This document shows, piece by piece, positions 1-8,971 of a stretch of 64,000 bases of DNA. Source of the stretch: Phycisphaerales bacterium (GTDB lineage: Bacteria; Planctomycetota; Phycisphaerae; Phycisphaerales; UBA1924); the NCBI GenBank assembly GCA_028279375.1, contig JANQNW010000015.1, positions 186,001-250,000 of the forward strand. The letters run 5' to 3'. A program made the translations under genes and the position numbers. Position 1 is the first letter of the stretch. The number at the start of each line of letters is the position of its first letter. The notes under the pieces are model-generated. The model was not told where the DNA came from. It made no database searches and saw nothing but the letters and a program-made list of their open reading frames with translations.

Positions 1-1
1 C

Positions 2-322
2 TACGCCGCGTTCGCGGCGCGCGTGCGCGAGGTCGGCATGCTCCAGTCACTGGGATTCACGCGACTGGCGATCGTGCTGAACCTGAGCGAGGAGTCGCTC
101 TTCGCCGCGGCCTGCGGCACGCTGCTGGGCCTCGGAATCGGCTCGCTCGTGCTCGATGACATCGCCATTCGTTTTTCGATGGGCGCCTTCGCGCTCACGC
201 TCGATGCGCCCGTGATGCTCGCGGGCGCCGTGGGCGGACTGCTGGTGGGGCTGGTCGGCGCTGTGCCGCCTGCGATTCGATGCCTGCGCCTGCCGATTCC
301 GCAAGCGCTCAAATCATTCTGA
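2..322 (+). CDS. FtsX/MacB-type ABC permease, C-terminal end (partial)
   Basis: The reading frame is open from the window edge to a TGA at 320-322, so only the last ~106 residues are present. The segment starts with AAFAARVREVGMLQSLGFTR, the cytoplasmic motif that follows the third membrane helix of FtsX/MacB permeases (consensus RxREIGxLRAxG). Two hydrophobic helices follow and the end is RLPIPQALKSF, similar to the usual ...P..aL+.. tail of the family. This is the membrane subunit of an ABC system for export or mechanotransmission. The ATPase partner would lie upstream, outside the window. The substrate cannot be inferred. The lipoprotein 30 nt downstream may belong to the same operon. Confidence 0.85.
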   Translation, partial: YAAFAARVREVGMLQSLGFTRLAIVLNLSEESLFAAACGTLLGLGIGSLVLDDIAIRFSMGAFALTLDAPVMLAGAVGGLLVGLVGAVPPAIRCLRLPIPQALKSF

Positions 323-352
323 ATAGAACGACGCTCCATAGAGAGACTCACG

Positions 353-868
353 ATGAAGAAGTTGATCGGATTGATATTGGCGACGGTCGCGCTGGCGCTC
401 GCCGGTTGCGACAGCGGTGAATCAACCCGCGCCGGCGAACCCGCGCAGGCGACATGGCTCCTCACCTCCATGCCGGAGGGCGTCGAAGGAGTCGCCGCCG
501 TCAAGAGCCGCGCTGCTGAGGGCGACCAAGTCGTCGTCCTCGGCGTCATCGGCGGCATCATGGAGCCCGTGAGCGCCGAGAGCCCCGTCTTTGTCATAGT
601 GGACACCGAGCTTCCCAGCTGCGCGGACAAGCCGGCGGACCACTGCCCCACGCCATGGGACTACTGCTGCGAAACACGCGAGTCGCTGACCGCCAACAAT
701 GCGACCGTGCTGATGGTTGACGAGAGCGGCAGCGCGCTGCAGGTCAACCTCGGCGATCACGGCGTCGTCCCCCTCGCAGAAGTCGTTGTCGTCGGCGAGG
801 TGCTCCCGCGCCCGAACGAAGGCGTGCTGACGATCAAGGCGACGAAACTCTACAAGGTGGGCTCGTGA
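353..868 (+). CDS. Lipoprotein with Cys-rich CPTPWDYCC motif
   Basis: 171 residues. The N-terminus is a lipoprotein signal: MKK, a hydrophobic stretch, then lipobox LAGC at about residue 19. The mature part has a beta-rich segment, then a cluster of cysteines (SCADKPADHCPTPWDYCC), then more beta strands ending in EGVLTIKATKLY. From memory, the C-PTPWDYCC pattern recurs in small planctomycete lipoproteins of unknown function and may be a metal or disulfide site in an OB-like fold; this is not established. A GAGAG stretch precedes the ATG. It lies 30 nt after the FtsX-like permease and probably shares its transcript. It may be a periplasmic partner of that ABC system. Confidence 0.8.
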   Translation: MKKLIGLILATVALALAGCDSGESTRAGEPAQATWLLTSMPEGVEGVAAVKSRAAEGDQVVVLGVIGGIMEPVSAESPVFVIVDTELPSCADKPADHCPTPWDYCCETRESLTANNATVLMVDESGSALQVNLGDHGVVPLAEVVVVGEVLPRPNEGVLTIKATKLYKVGS

Positions 869-877
869 GGTTTCGAC

Positions 878-2527
878 TTATCTGTACGTCGTCCCCGGCT
901 CGCAGTAGCACGATGACTCCGGCTGCACATCAGCGCGCTTCCACGCTTCGGCGAGCTGCCCCGCATAGTCCTCGGCTTCGCGATCGCGACGACCCTGCGC
1001 CTTGAGCGACTGCTTCATCCCAAGGAGCGCCCACCCGTTGTGCGGATTGCGCTCCAGATCCTCGAGATAGACCTGCTCAGCTTCCGTGTAGCGCCCCTGG
1101 GCCATGAGGAGCGCGCCGAGGGCGTGACGCACAGGAACCATCCACGCCGGCGGCTCGTCGTAGACGAGCTTGTCCTCCATCTTCGCCGCCTTGCGGAGCA
1201 TCGAGTACGCCTTCTCGTACTCGCCTTCGCGATAGACGAGCTCCGCTTCGACCATAAGGCGCGCGATCGGCAGCACCGTGTTCATCTTGTTGTTGAACTG
1301 CATCCAGTCTTCGGGAATCGCCGCGGCCGCGACGTCAAACTTCGCAAGCTCGTCCCGCGCTTCATACGTCTCGCCGCGCGCCGAATGCGCGATCGAGCGG
1401 GCATAATGATGCACGGCGTTGCTCACGAGATAGTGACTGGGCGGCGCCGGCTCGGCGAGGATGTCCTCCCAGCGACCGAAACGAATCATCACGTGATACT
1501 TCGTGGGAACGATGCCCTCGCAGATCCAGCCCTGCTCGCGAATGATCCTGTCGGGCATGTCGCGCCAGAGCTGGCGCGCGGCGCGCATGGCGGTGTCGTA
1601 GCGGCATTCCATCATCGCGGTGTAAGCGAGGAAGTGGATGTTGTGGCCGTAGTAAATCCAGTAGAAGTCCTCGTCGGTGGAGTTCGCGAGCGTGGCGAGA
1701 TCAGCCGCGATGGCGCGCTCGTTGGCGTCCGACGCGTCGGCCCAGCGACCCACGACGGCATAGATGTGCGACGGCATGTGGCGCAGATGGCCTGAGCCGG
1801 GCACGCGATCCACAAGACGATCGCCGATCGGCACGGCGCGCTCCGGATTCGGACCGGACTCCATCGCATGGATGTAGAAGTGCAACGCCCCGGGATGGTC
1901 CTCGTCGATCTCGAAGACCGCTTCGAGCACCTCGACGACTTCCTCGGTGTTGCCCTTCGGCGCCTTCTCCGCAGTCCAGTAGTCCCACGGCTGCATCGTC
2001 ATGAGCGACTCGGCGAACAGGGCGCCGATATCCGGGTCATTCGGATAGCGCTCGTACACCTTGCGCATCTCGCGGGCGAAGGCGCGATTCAGCTTGGTGA
2101 CGTCCTCAGGCATCGGCGAGGCATAGCGCGTTGTAAGCGCATCGATGAGCGCGGCTTCCTTCGGCGAGGCGTAGGAGCGCAGCTCGTAGGCGCGCTGGGC
2201 GGCCTGGTACGCCTCCTCATGGCGCTCGGGCGTAAGCACGGGGTCGTTGATATTCGGTCCGAGGGCGTAACCGATGCCCCACCAGCCCATGGCGCAGTTG
2301 GGATCGACCTCGATGGCCATGCGATAGGAGCGTATGGCCTCGGCGTGGTGGAAGCCGTAAGTGAGCTGGAGACCCTGGTCGAACCACTGCTGGGCGTGGA
2401 TGTTGTCAGTGGTGATGGGCTTGTTGTAGCGATCGACACCAACATGAAGGTTGGGGTCGGTGTTGCTTGCGTTCTGACAGCCGGCCAGCGTCATGGCGCC
2501 GATGGCGAGAATGGCGAGTTGTCTCAT
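878..2527 (-). CDS. TPR-repeat lipoprotein
   Basis: 549 residues from ATG 2527. This start was chosen over a longer frame because GAGGGA lies about 5 nt upstream and the protein then begins with a lipoprotein signal (MRQLAILAIGAMTLAGC, Cys at 17). The rest is helical and TPR-like: a first repeat near AEAIRSYRMAIEVDPNCAMG, further pairs in the middle, and a C-terminal pair EAEQVYLEDLERNPHNGWAL. The sequence resembles large tetratricopeptide lipoproteins of unknown function found in planctomycetes and other phyla. It is probably anchored in a membrane facing the periplasm. It converges with the lipoprotein gene at 353-868, with a 9-nt gap. No enzymatic motif is visible. Confidence 0.85.
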   Translation of the reverse strand: MRQLAILAIGAMTLAGCQNASNTDPNLHVGVDRYNKPITTDNIHAQQWFDQGLQLTYGFHHAEAIRSYRMAIEVDPNCAMGWWGIGYALGPNINDPVLTPERHEEAYQAAQRAYELRSYASPKEAALIDALTTRYASPMPEDVTKLNRAFAREMRKVYERYPNDPDIGALFAESLMTMQPWDYWTAEKAPKGNTEEVVEVLEAVFEIDEDHPGALHFYIHAMESGPNPERAVPIGDRLVDRVPGSGHLRHMPSHIYAVVGRWADASDANERAIAADLATLANSTDEDFYWIYYGHNIHFLAYTAMMECRYDTAMRAARQLWRDMPDRIIREQGWICEGIVPTKYHVMIRFGRWEDILAEPAPPSHYLVSNAVHHYARSIAHSARGETYEARDELAKFDVAAAAIPEDWMQFNNKMNTVLPIARLMVEAELVYREGEYEKAYSMLRKAAKMEDKLVYDEPPAWMVPVRHALGALLMAQGRYTEAEQVYLEDLERNPHNGWALLGMKQSLKAQGRRDREAEDYAGQLAEAWKRADVQPESSCYCEPGTTYR

Positions 2528-2650
2528 GAGTGTCCCTCTCGGTGTGGGCATGGAGATCTGCGAGCGGCGCGAGGCGCCTGCGTTCCCCGGTGGACGGAAA
2601 ACATCGTACCTCTCATGGCGGAATCGCCCGGCGTCAGGTGTCATCAAATC

Positions 2651-3727
2651 TCAGGAAATCCTGACAGGCTCTGGAGCCCCTGAAAGTCGCCGGATCGCGT
2701 GGCTCTTGATCAGGCACACGATGGAGCGGCCCGGACCGAGATTCAGCTCCGCGGCGCTCTTGCGGCTGATCTCAGCGATCACCGGCGCTCCGAGGTCAAT
2801 CTCCACGAGAACACGGCGCTCGTGATGCGTCAGCCTGCTGATCGTCCCGGTCGCCTGATTCTGGATCGAGACGCCCGACACCGGAGCCGCCGCGAGCGCG
2901 ATGTCCCAGGGCCGGATACCCACGACGATCTCGGACCCGGGGTCTTCAGGCGCAGGCGCGATCGACAGTCTCGTTCCCTTGCCGATGTCGATCAGGGAGA
3001 CGCCATCGTCGGCGCTCGTGCTGATGAGCTCGGCGCGAAGGATGTTGGTCATGCCGCGATCATGCAGACAGTCAAGCACGGGATCGTCATGGATGATGTC
3101 GGCGTAGGGACCAAGGCCGACGATCCTGCCCTGATCCATGACGAGGAGATCAGTTGTGAGCTGGAGGATCTCGTCAAGCTCGTGGCTGATATAGAGCATT
3201 GGGATGTCAAGCGCATCGCGCACTCGCACGAGGAAGGGGAGGATCTGGCGGCGCAGACGCCGGTCAAGAGAGGCGAGGGGCTCATCGAGAATGAGAATCT
3301 GCGGCTTGCTGAGAATGGCGCGCCCGATCGCGACACGCTGCTTCTCGCCCCCGGAGAGATCGTGGATGCGCCGCTGAAGCAGCGATTCGAGTTCGAGCAA
3401 CCCGACAATCGTGTCGAGGTCACTCGTGTCCGGCGCACCGTAGAGGAGATTGCGCCTGACATTCAGATGAGGGAAGAGACGAGCCTCCTGAAAGACGAGG
3501 CCGACGTCTCGCTTATGAATCGGAATGTCGACGCCGGCGCCCAGGAGCGTGCGCCCACCGATCTCGATGCGCCCGCCCGGCGGCGTCGCGACACCGGCGA
3601 TGCAATGCGCCAGCGTCGTCTTGCCGGCGCCGGAGGGGCCGAAGACGCCGAGGGTCTTCGCATCCGTCTCAAACTGCGCATCGAGCCTGAAGTCACCGGC
3701 GCCGAAGTGGAGATCGACACGAATCAT
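2651..3727 (-). CDS. modC: Molybdate ABC transporter ATP-binding protein ModC
   Basis: 358 residues, the normal ModC length. The ABC ATPase domain shows Walker A GPSGAGKTT (about residues 30-38), the Q-loop in VFQEARLFPHL, the signature LSGGEKQRV, and Walker B ILILDEPLASLD followed by the switch His in YISHE. The C-terminal ~100 residues form the TOBE/molybdopterin-binding-like region (VVGIRPWDIALA...). It powers molybdate uptake through ModB. The start overlaps the modB stop by 4 nt, so the two are translationally coupled. Order modA-modB-modC on the minus strand confirms the assignment. Confidence 0.95.
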   Translation of the reverse strand: MIRVDLHFGAGDFRLDAQFETDAKTLGVFGPSGAGKTTLAHCIAGVATPPGGRIEIGGRTLLGAGVDIPIHKRDVGLVFQEARLFPHLNVRRNLLYGAPDTSDLDTIVGLLELESLLQRRIHDLSGGEKQRVAIGRAILSKPQILILDEPLASLDRRLRRQILPFLVRVRDALDIPMLYISHELDEILQLTTDLLVMDQGRIVGLGPYADIIHDDPVLDCLHDRGMTNILRAELISTSADDGVSLIDIGKGTRLSIAPAPEDPGSEIVVGIRPWDIALAAAPVSGVSIQNQATGTISRLTHHERRVLVEIDLGAPVIAEISRKSAAELNLGPGRSIVCLIKSHAIRRLSGAPEPVRIS

Positions 3728-4404
3728 GCGCCCGCTCCGATGCGCCGGCGCACGGACCGCGCGAGATATTCGGCGATGATCATCGCCGCGAGCGAGAGCG
3801 CGACCGAGATGACAACGAGACGCATGGCGGCCGCGTCGCCGCCGGGGATCTGAGCGTTCGTGAAGATCGCCAGAGGAAGCGTGCGCGTCTCGCCCTCGAT
3901 ATTGCCCGCGAACGTGATCGTGGCGCCGAACTCGCCGAGCGCGCGCGCGAACGCGAGAAGCGCGCCAGTGAGCAGGCCGGGCAGCGAGAGCGGCAGCGTG
4001 ATCGTCAGAAATACGCGGATCGGCGACGCCCCCAGCGTTCGTGCCGCCGTCTCGATCCGCCGGTCAACCAACTCGATCGACAGACGCAGGGCGCGCACGA
4101 AAAGAGGAAACGCCACGACAGCGCTCGCCAGCGCCGCGGCAGCAGTCGTAAACGCAATGTCCAGCCCCAGCCAGCGCCCAAACGGACCCTCGCGCCCGAA
4201 GAGCACGAGCAGCACATAGCCCACGACCACCGGCGGCAGCACCAGCGGCAGATGAAGCACGGCGTCGAGCAGGCTCTTGCCCGGGAAACTCCGACGCGCA
4301 AGCAACCACGCGCACGCCACGCCCGGAATGATCAGGACGAGCAGCGCCAGCAGCGCCACGCGCATCGAGAGAAACAGCGCCGACCATTCCTCGGGCGTGA
4401 GCAT
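3724..4404 (-). CDS. modB: Molybdate ABC transporter permease ModB
   Basis: 226 residues, typical for ModB, with several hydrophobic segments. The EAA-type cytoplasmic loop reads ETAARTLGASPIRVFLTITLP, followed by LPGLLTGALLAFARALGEFGATITFAGN, the ModB/CysT signature region. It forms the inner-membrane channel of the molybdate importer. It overlaps modA by 1 nt and modC by 4 nt, so this is a tightly coupled three-gene operon. Confidence 0.95.
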   Translation of the reverse strand: MLTPEEWSALFLSMRVALLALLVLIIPGVACAWLLARRSFPGKSLLDAVLHLPLVLPPVVVGYVLLVLFGREGPFGRWLGLDIAFTTAAAALASAVVAFPLFVRALRLSIELVDRRIETAARTLGASPIRVFLTITLPLSLPGLLTGALLAFARALGEFGATITFAGNIEGETRTLPLAIFTNAQIPGGDAAAMRLVVISVALSLAAMIIAEYLARSVRRRIGAGA

Positions 4405-5189
4405 CAGGAATCATCCTCCTGTGCCATCACGATGAATCCGGCGTCCTCGAAGATGCGCCGAGCCTCTGGCGACTGCAGGAACTGGAAGAACTCAGTCGCC
4501 GCAGTGGCGTCAGACAACAGCGCGATCGAGTACCGGATCGGCTCATGCAGCGAGTCGTCGATCGTCGTGACGACCTCGACCTTGGTCGAAGCGCGGGCGT
4601 CAGTCCTGTAAACGACACCAAAGTCCGCCTCGCCCCGCTCGACGAGCCGCAGCGCCGCACGAACGTCGAGCGCCGGGATCACGCGATCGCGGACGCGCTC
4701 CCACGCGTCCATCGACTCCAGCGCCTGCTTCGCGTACATCCCCGCCGGCACATGCGCCGGATCCCCGATGGCGAGACGCGCGCTCGCGCTTTTCAGCAAC
4801 TCGTCGATGGACACGTCCGCACCCTTCGGCGCCACCACGACGAGTTCATTTCCGAGAAGATCGACTCGGCTCTTCATGCCCACGCGGTCGTCCTTCTGGA
4901 GCTGCGCCATCCACTGGGCATTCGCGCTGAGAAAGAGATCGGCGCCGGCCCCGGCCTGCAGTTGCCGGACGAGCGTAGACGTAGCTGCGGAGTTGACGGC
5001 GACACGGATTCCGAATTGAGCCTCGAATACGGCTCCAGCCTGTGCAACGGCGTCGGCGGCGCTGGCGGCGCAGCAGACTCTGACGCGCGAATCAGACGCC
5101 GCGCTTGGTGAGTCCTCACACCCCGTCACGAGAGCGGATGTGACCAGGGCGAGCAGAGCGATTGATGTCCTGATGACGTGAGAATGCAC
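4404..5189 (-). CDS. modA: Molybdate-binding lipoprotein ModA
   Basis: 261 residues starting at GTG 5189. The signal has a lipobox-like LVTGC (Cys 24), so the binding protein is probably a lipoprotein. The type II periplasmic binding fold is recognised by VRVCCAASAADAVAQAG near the N-terminus, AATSTLVRQLQAGAGADLFLSANAQWM (the ModA ligand-loop region) and GEADFGVVYRTDA near the end. It captures molybdate or tungstate for ModBC. A CATAAT hexamer lies 6 nt before the GTG, so the transcript is probably leaderless. That leaves no room for a Moco riboswitch between promoter and start. Confidence 0.93.
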   Translation of the reverse strand: MHSHVIRTSIALLALVTSALVTGCEDSPSAASDSRVRVCCAASAADAVAQAGAVFEAQFGIRVAVNSAATSTLVRQLQAGAGADLFLSANAQWMAQLQKDDRVGMKSRVDLLGNELVVVAPKGADVSIDELLKSASARLAIGDPAHVPAGMYAKQALESMDAWERVRDRVIPALDVRAALRLVERGEADFGVVYRTDARASTKVEVVTTIDDSLHEPIRYSIALLSDATAATEFFQFLQSPEARRIFEDAGFIVMAQEDDS

Positions 5190-5195
5190 GCGCTC

Positions 5196-5201
5196 ATTAT
5201 G
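5196..5201 (-). promoter_or_regulatory. Candidate -10 box of modABC (leaderless)
   Basis: Read on the minus strand this is CATAAT, followed by 6 nt and then the GTG start of modA. A sigma-70 -10 element here would place the transcription start at or beside the start codon. No convincing -35 is visible. Confidence 0.4.
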
Positions 5202-5231
5202 GTCGCTCGCGGTCGAGGCCGCAGGCAGTTC

Positions 5232-8200
5232 TCAGTCGGCGCTGCCTGGCGCAAATCCTGACGACGAGAAGTCATCTCGATTCTTCGTGAGATCCTCGAG
5301 CCCATCCGCAGTTCGCAAATGCAGGTCCCGCTGCGGGAATGCAATCTCGACGCCGTGCTGCCGGAACTTCTTGATGATCGCCGTATGCAACTCGTGACGC
5401 ACCAGCGAGAAGTTGTCTGGGCTCGGGATGAACACGCGCATCTGGTAGTCCAGTGTGCTGTCGCCGAACCCGAGAAACAGAATCCGCGGCTCCGGAGACT
5501 CCAGCACCTGCTCATTCTCCGCAGCGACCTCCTTGAGCAAACGGCGCACGAGATCGACATCGGATGAGTAGCTGACGCCCACCGGAATAGTCACCCGCAG
5601 CACAGAATCGGAAAGCGACCAGTTGATCACGTCCGACGTGATAAACGTCTTGTTCGGAATGACCAGCTCTTTTCGATCCCAATCCGTGATGATGGTTGCG
5701 CGCATGCGAATGCGCGTCACCGTGCCGCTCACGTTGCCGACCGTCACAGTGTCGCCGAGACGAATCGGCCGCTCAGCGAGAATGATCAGACCCGAGATGA
5801 AGTTCGCGAAGATCTCCTGCAGGCCGAACGCGAGGCCGAAGGTCAGCGCCGCGGCAAGCCACTGCACGCTTGACCAGGTGATCCCGATCGCATTGAACGC
5901 CACGATAATGCCGACAATTGCAATCGCATAGCGAAGCACCGTGCTCAGCGCATATCTGCTCCCCGCGTCCATCGGCAGACGCTGCAGCACCACGATCTCA
6001 ATCAGGCTCGGAATGTTCCGGAACGCGACGACCGTCACGATGATGAGCACGATGAACATGCCGATGTCCGCGATCGTGATCGAATTTGCGATGGTCTCGG
6101 TGGACGCCTGCCCGATGGTTGAGTCCGAAGTGACACCCGGGATCGGCGAGATAGCGCCGCTCGTGGCCGCATCAGCTGTGGCGTCGGCGCCTGCGTTTGG
6201 CGCTCCTGGCGACGGCGCGTCAATGTTCACATCTGAGGCGTCGAGGACTTGCACGCTCGGCCAGACCTGGATCCGATCGAATGCGCGGAGCGCCGGAAGG
6301 GCTTCAGCCCAGATGACGTAAAGCCCGACGATCACCGAAACGAAGACGGCCGTCTGGAAGAGATGACGAGTCTTCTCGCTCAGTGCCGGAAGATCGATCT
6401 TGTCCTCCTCGATCGCCGGCAGATCGGGCGCCTTGCCCTCGGGGCTCTCCGCCGCCTCCGCTGCAGCCTGCTCGCGCCGGCGCCGGGCGTCATCGACCGC
6501 GATGCGCCGGTTCGCGATGAAGAGCCAGCGAAGCAGCACACTGTGAATCAGCACAAACGCGAGCGCAAGCGCCAGAGTCTGTTCGAGTTTCGTCTCGAGC
6601 TGCAGCGCCGTGTAGTGATACCCGGCCCAGCTCAACCCGATCAGGATCAGCGGCAGCAGCAGAATGGCGCCGCGCCAGAGCACGCGCAGCCGATACGTCA
6701 ACCCGCCCTGATTCTGCTGCAGAAACTGGCGCAGCACCGGGCTCCGCGAGCTCAGAATCCTGAAGAGGAAGACGAACAGCACGATCATCGTCAGTGTGAA
6801 CATCGGGCGCCCGGAGAACTCGCGCGAAGTCTCTGAGTTGCCTCGATCAATCGTCGATACGGCGAAGATGAGCGGAATGAGCGCGGGGATTGCCCAGCGA
6901 AGTTCGTGCTTGAGAGCGTCGGCAGCCTCCTTCGACCATCTGAAATGCGCCCGGCCCAGCCCGTTGCGCCGCACCACCTGCAGGAGCACCGCCAGTGGCG
7001 CCAGCGTCAGCGCCGCCGATCGAAGGCCGTAGCCCGTCGCTGTCGCGACATCCGGCTGATCAGGTGTGTGCTCGAGCAGCCAGCCGATGGCGTAGATGAG
7101 GAACGCCGCTGGCAGCGCGATGGCGATCGTCAGCGCCAGCGCCTCGAGCGTGTGGCGAACGGAGTCAGTCCGAAATCGCGCCACCTGCTCGGCGAGATGG
7201 TCCAGACGACGTCTGCAGCGGCCGCCGAATGCAAGCAGCGTCAGAAAGATTGCAAAGGCCGACGAGACAGCGAAAATGTTCTCTCGCGCATTGATCGATG
7301 TCGCGCTGAGCGCGGCGCTCCAGGCGCTCCTGTCGAAGAACCAGTCGATGGCTTCACGGACGCGCTGCGTTGTTGGGGTCAAGGCGCCGGTATGACTCGG
7401 CACCCAGAGAATGCGCTCATCGATGTACTCACGATAAGCGTTCGCAGTGCGACGCATATCGCGAATCGTCCTGTTCAATCCGTAGAGAGATTCGAGCTTT
7501 GACGACTCATCAGCGATCAGGCCGTCAAGGAGATCACGACGGGCGATCACAAGTTCACGAGCCGCGCTCCGGAGTTCCTCCTGGGAAGCGCTCGCGTCGC
7601 CCGCCGGAATTGACGCGAGCAGCGTGCGCGAGACCCGATCGATGTCGCCCGTCTCCAGACGCTCATCCTCGAGCTCGATCAGTGCGAACTCCGTGGATTC
7701 CAGATCCCTCTGCGTTCGCCGAATCCGCTGACCCAACTCCGTCCGCGAAGGAAGATCGCCGAGAAGCCGCCGCAGCATGACGCCGGCGGCGCGATTGGAG
7801 TCCGAGGCGTCGAGCCGCCGCTCGATCGCGCTGAACTGCGATCGAAGCGCGGCCAGTTGCGCGCGCTCGCCCGCAGTCTTCCGCTGAATCTCATCGATGC
7901 TCGCTGAAGCGCCTTCGCGCCCGGCCCGCACCGAGGCCCGACGCTCCGTCTCCTGGGCATACGTCGCCAACGCTGGATGCAGGGACGCGGATGCAGTGCT
8001 CTGACGGCGCGCATCCTCAGCGACGCTCTGTGCTTCGATCTGGCGGCGCGCCGACACCTCGCCCTGCCATGCCTCAACAACCTGCTGCAACTCAAGCACA
8101 CGCCGCTGCGCCTGATCGTTTCGCGCAAGCCGCAGGTCGCGCCTGGCGTCATGTGTCGCCAGCTCCGTCTCGAGCTGCTCGAGCTCGGCGGCGCGCTGCT

Positions 8201-8795
8201 CCAGCGTCGCCAGCGCCAGCGCACGCTTCGCGATCGCGATCTCAGGGGCCTCCGTCGAGCTCGCGGGGTCCGGAACCTGAACGGCGTCGAGCGCGATCCG
8301 CGCCGAGTTGATCAGTCCCGGGAGACTCGTTCTTCGATCCGTCGTCGTCGCGATGGCGCTGCGGAATCCCGCCTCACGCCCGCGAGAGTCTTCCAGATCG
8401 ATCGAAGCCTGCGCAAGCGCCGCCTCCATTTGCGAAAGCGTCATGCCCGCCGAATCGTCGAGCGCCGGCGCCGCCGGAGGATTCGCAAGCTCCTGTTGAA
8501 TCTCCCTCAGCAGTGACGGCGCTTCCTCAACGCGCTGGCGATTCTGCGCCGCCGCCTCACGCGCCGCCGCCGCGGCCTCCAGGGCGCCCAGCGCCTCCCT
8601 GTACGCGGCCAGCGCCTCCGACCGGATCGCCTCATCAAGCGACTCGTTGGCCTCCGTCGCCGCAATCCCCGCTTCGATCTCCGCGACCGACGGTGTCGTC
8701 GCCTGCGCCGTGGAATCCTGACCGGTTGCGACAGGCGCGGCGACGATGGCGATCACAAACAGCAGGAGCCGCAGGCTCTTCTTCCAGATCCGCAT
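5232..8795 (-). CDS. Large MscS/MscK-family mechanosensitive channel
   Basis: 1187 residues. A signal peptide (residues ~1-25, ending near APVATG) is followed by a long periplasmic helical region to about residue 430, very rich in Ala, Glu, Arg and Gln and likely coiled coil. Several membrane helices follow from about residue 485. A low-complexity Ala/Ser/Pro/Asp insertion sits before the last helices. The MscS core is near residues 960-1160: GLAFGLQEIFANFISG is the pore-helix region, ERPIRLGDTV and the beta-domain motif RMRATIITDWDRKELVIPN follow. It should open under membrane tension and release solutes on osmotic downshock, like E. coli MscK/MscM. It lies just upstream of modABC on the same strand, but a separate modA promoter is likely. 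Confidence 0.92.
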   Translation of the reverse strand: MRIWKKSLRLLLFVIAIVAAPVATGQDSTAQATTPSVAEIEAGIAATEANESLDEAIRSEALAAYREALGALEAAAAAREAAAQNRQRVEEAPSLLREIQQELANPPAAPALDDSAGMTLSQMEAALAQASIDLEDSRGREAGFRSAIATTTDRRTSLPGLINSARIALDAVQVPDPASSTEAPEIAIAKRALALATLEQRAAELEQLETELATHDARRDLRLARNDQAQRRVLELQQVVEAWQGEVSARRQIEAQSVAEDARRQSTASASLHPALATYAQETERRASVRAGREGASASIDEIQRKTAGERAQLAALRSQFSAIERRLDASDSNRAAGVMLRRLLGDLPSRTELGQRIRRTQRDLESTEFALIELEDERLETGDIDRVSRTLLASIPAGDASASQEELRSAARELVIARRDLLDGLIADESSKLESLYGLNRTIRDMRRTANAYREYIDERILWVPSHTGALTPTTQRVREAIDWFFDRSAWSAALSATSINARENIFAVSSAFAIFLTLLAFGGRCRRRLDHLAEQVARFRTDSVRHTLEALALTIAIALPAAFLIYAIGWLLEHTPDQPDVATATGYGLRSAALTLAPLAVLLQVVRRNGLGRAHFRWSKEAADALKHELRWAIPALIPLIFAVSTIDRGNSETSREFSGRPMFTLTMIVLFVFLFRILSSRSPVLRQFLQQNQGGLTYRLRVLWRGAILLLPLILIGLSWAGYHYTALQLETKLEQTLALALAFVLIHSVLLRWLFIANRRIAVDDARRRREQAAAEAAESPEGKAPDLPAIEEDKIDLPALSEKTRHLFQTAVFVSVIVGLYVIWAEALPALRAFDRIQVWPSVQVLDASDVNIDAPSPGAPNAGADATADAATSGAISPIPGVTSDSTIGQASTETIANSITIADIGMFIVLIIVTVVAFRNIPSLIEIVVLQRLPMDAGSRYALSTVLRYAIAIVGIIVAFNAIGITWSSVQWLAAALTFGLAFGLQEIFANFISGLIILAERPIRLGDTVTVGNVSGTVTRIRMRATIITDWDRKELVIPNKTFITSDVINWSLSDSVLRVTIPVGVSYSSDVDLVRRLLKEVAAENEQVLESPEPRILFLGFGDSTLDYQMRVFIPSPDNFSLVRHELHTAIIKKFRQHGVEIAFPQRDLHLRTADGLEDLTKNRDDFSSSGFAPGSAD

Positions 8796-8801
8796 CCGTG
8801 C

Positions 8802-8807
8802 ATTCTA
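8802..8807 (-). promoter_or_regulatory. Candidate -10 box of the MscS-family gene (leaderless)
   Basis: Minus-strand TAGAAT, 6 nt before the ATG at 8795. It matches 5 of 6 positions of TATAAT and has the same spacing as the modA box. No clear -35 and no Shine-Dalgarno sequence fit between them. Confidence 0.4.
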
Positions 8808-8971
8808 CGTGCGAACCCCTACGAGATGCTGGACATCCGCGGCATCGAGACCACGCATGCTCACCCCCGCTCCCGTTGCTCATCGATGCGTTGCGACTTC
8901 AACAGACCTGAGCGCAGAGGAGGGGACCTCCGCGTACGCTCTGATCCCATCGAACGCCCGGAGCATCCGCT

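Noticed and set aside
5190..5231. Moco riboswitch upstream of modA
   Set aside because: The gap to the MscS-family stop is 42 nt, too short for the aptamer.
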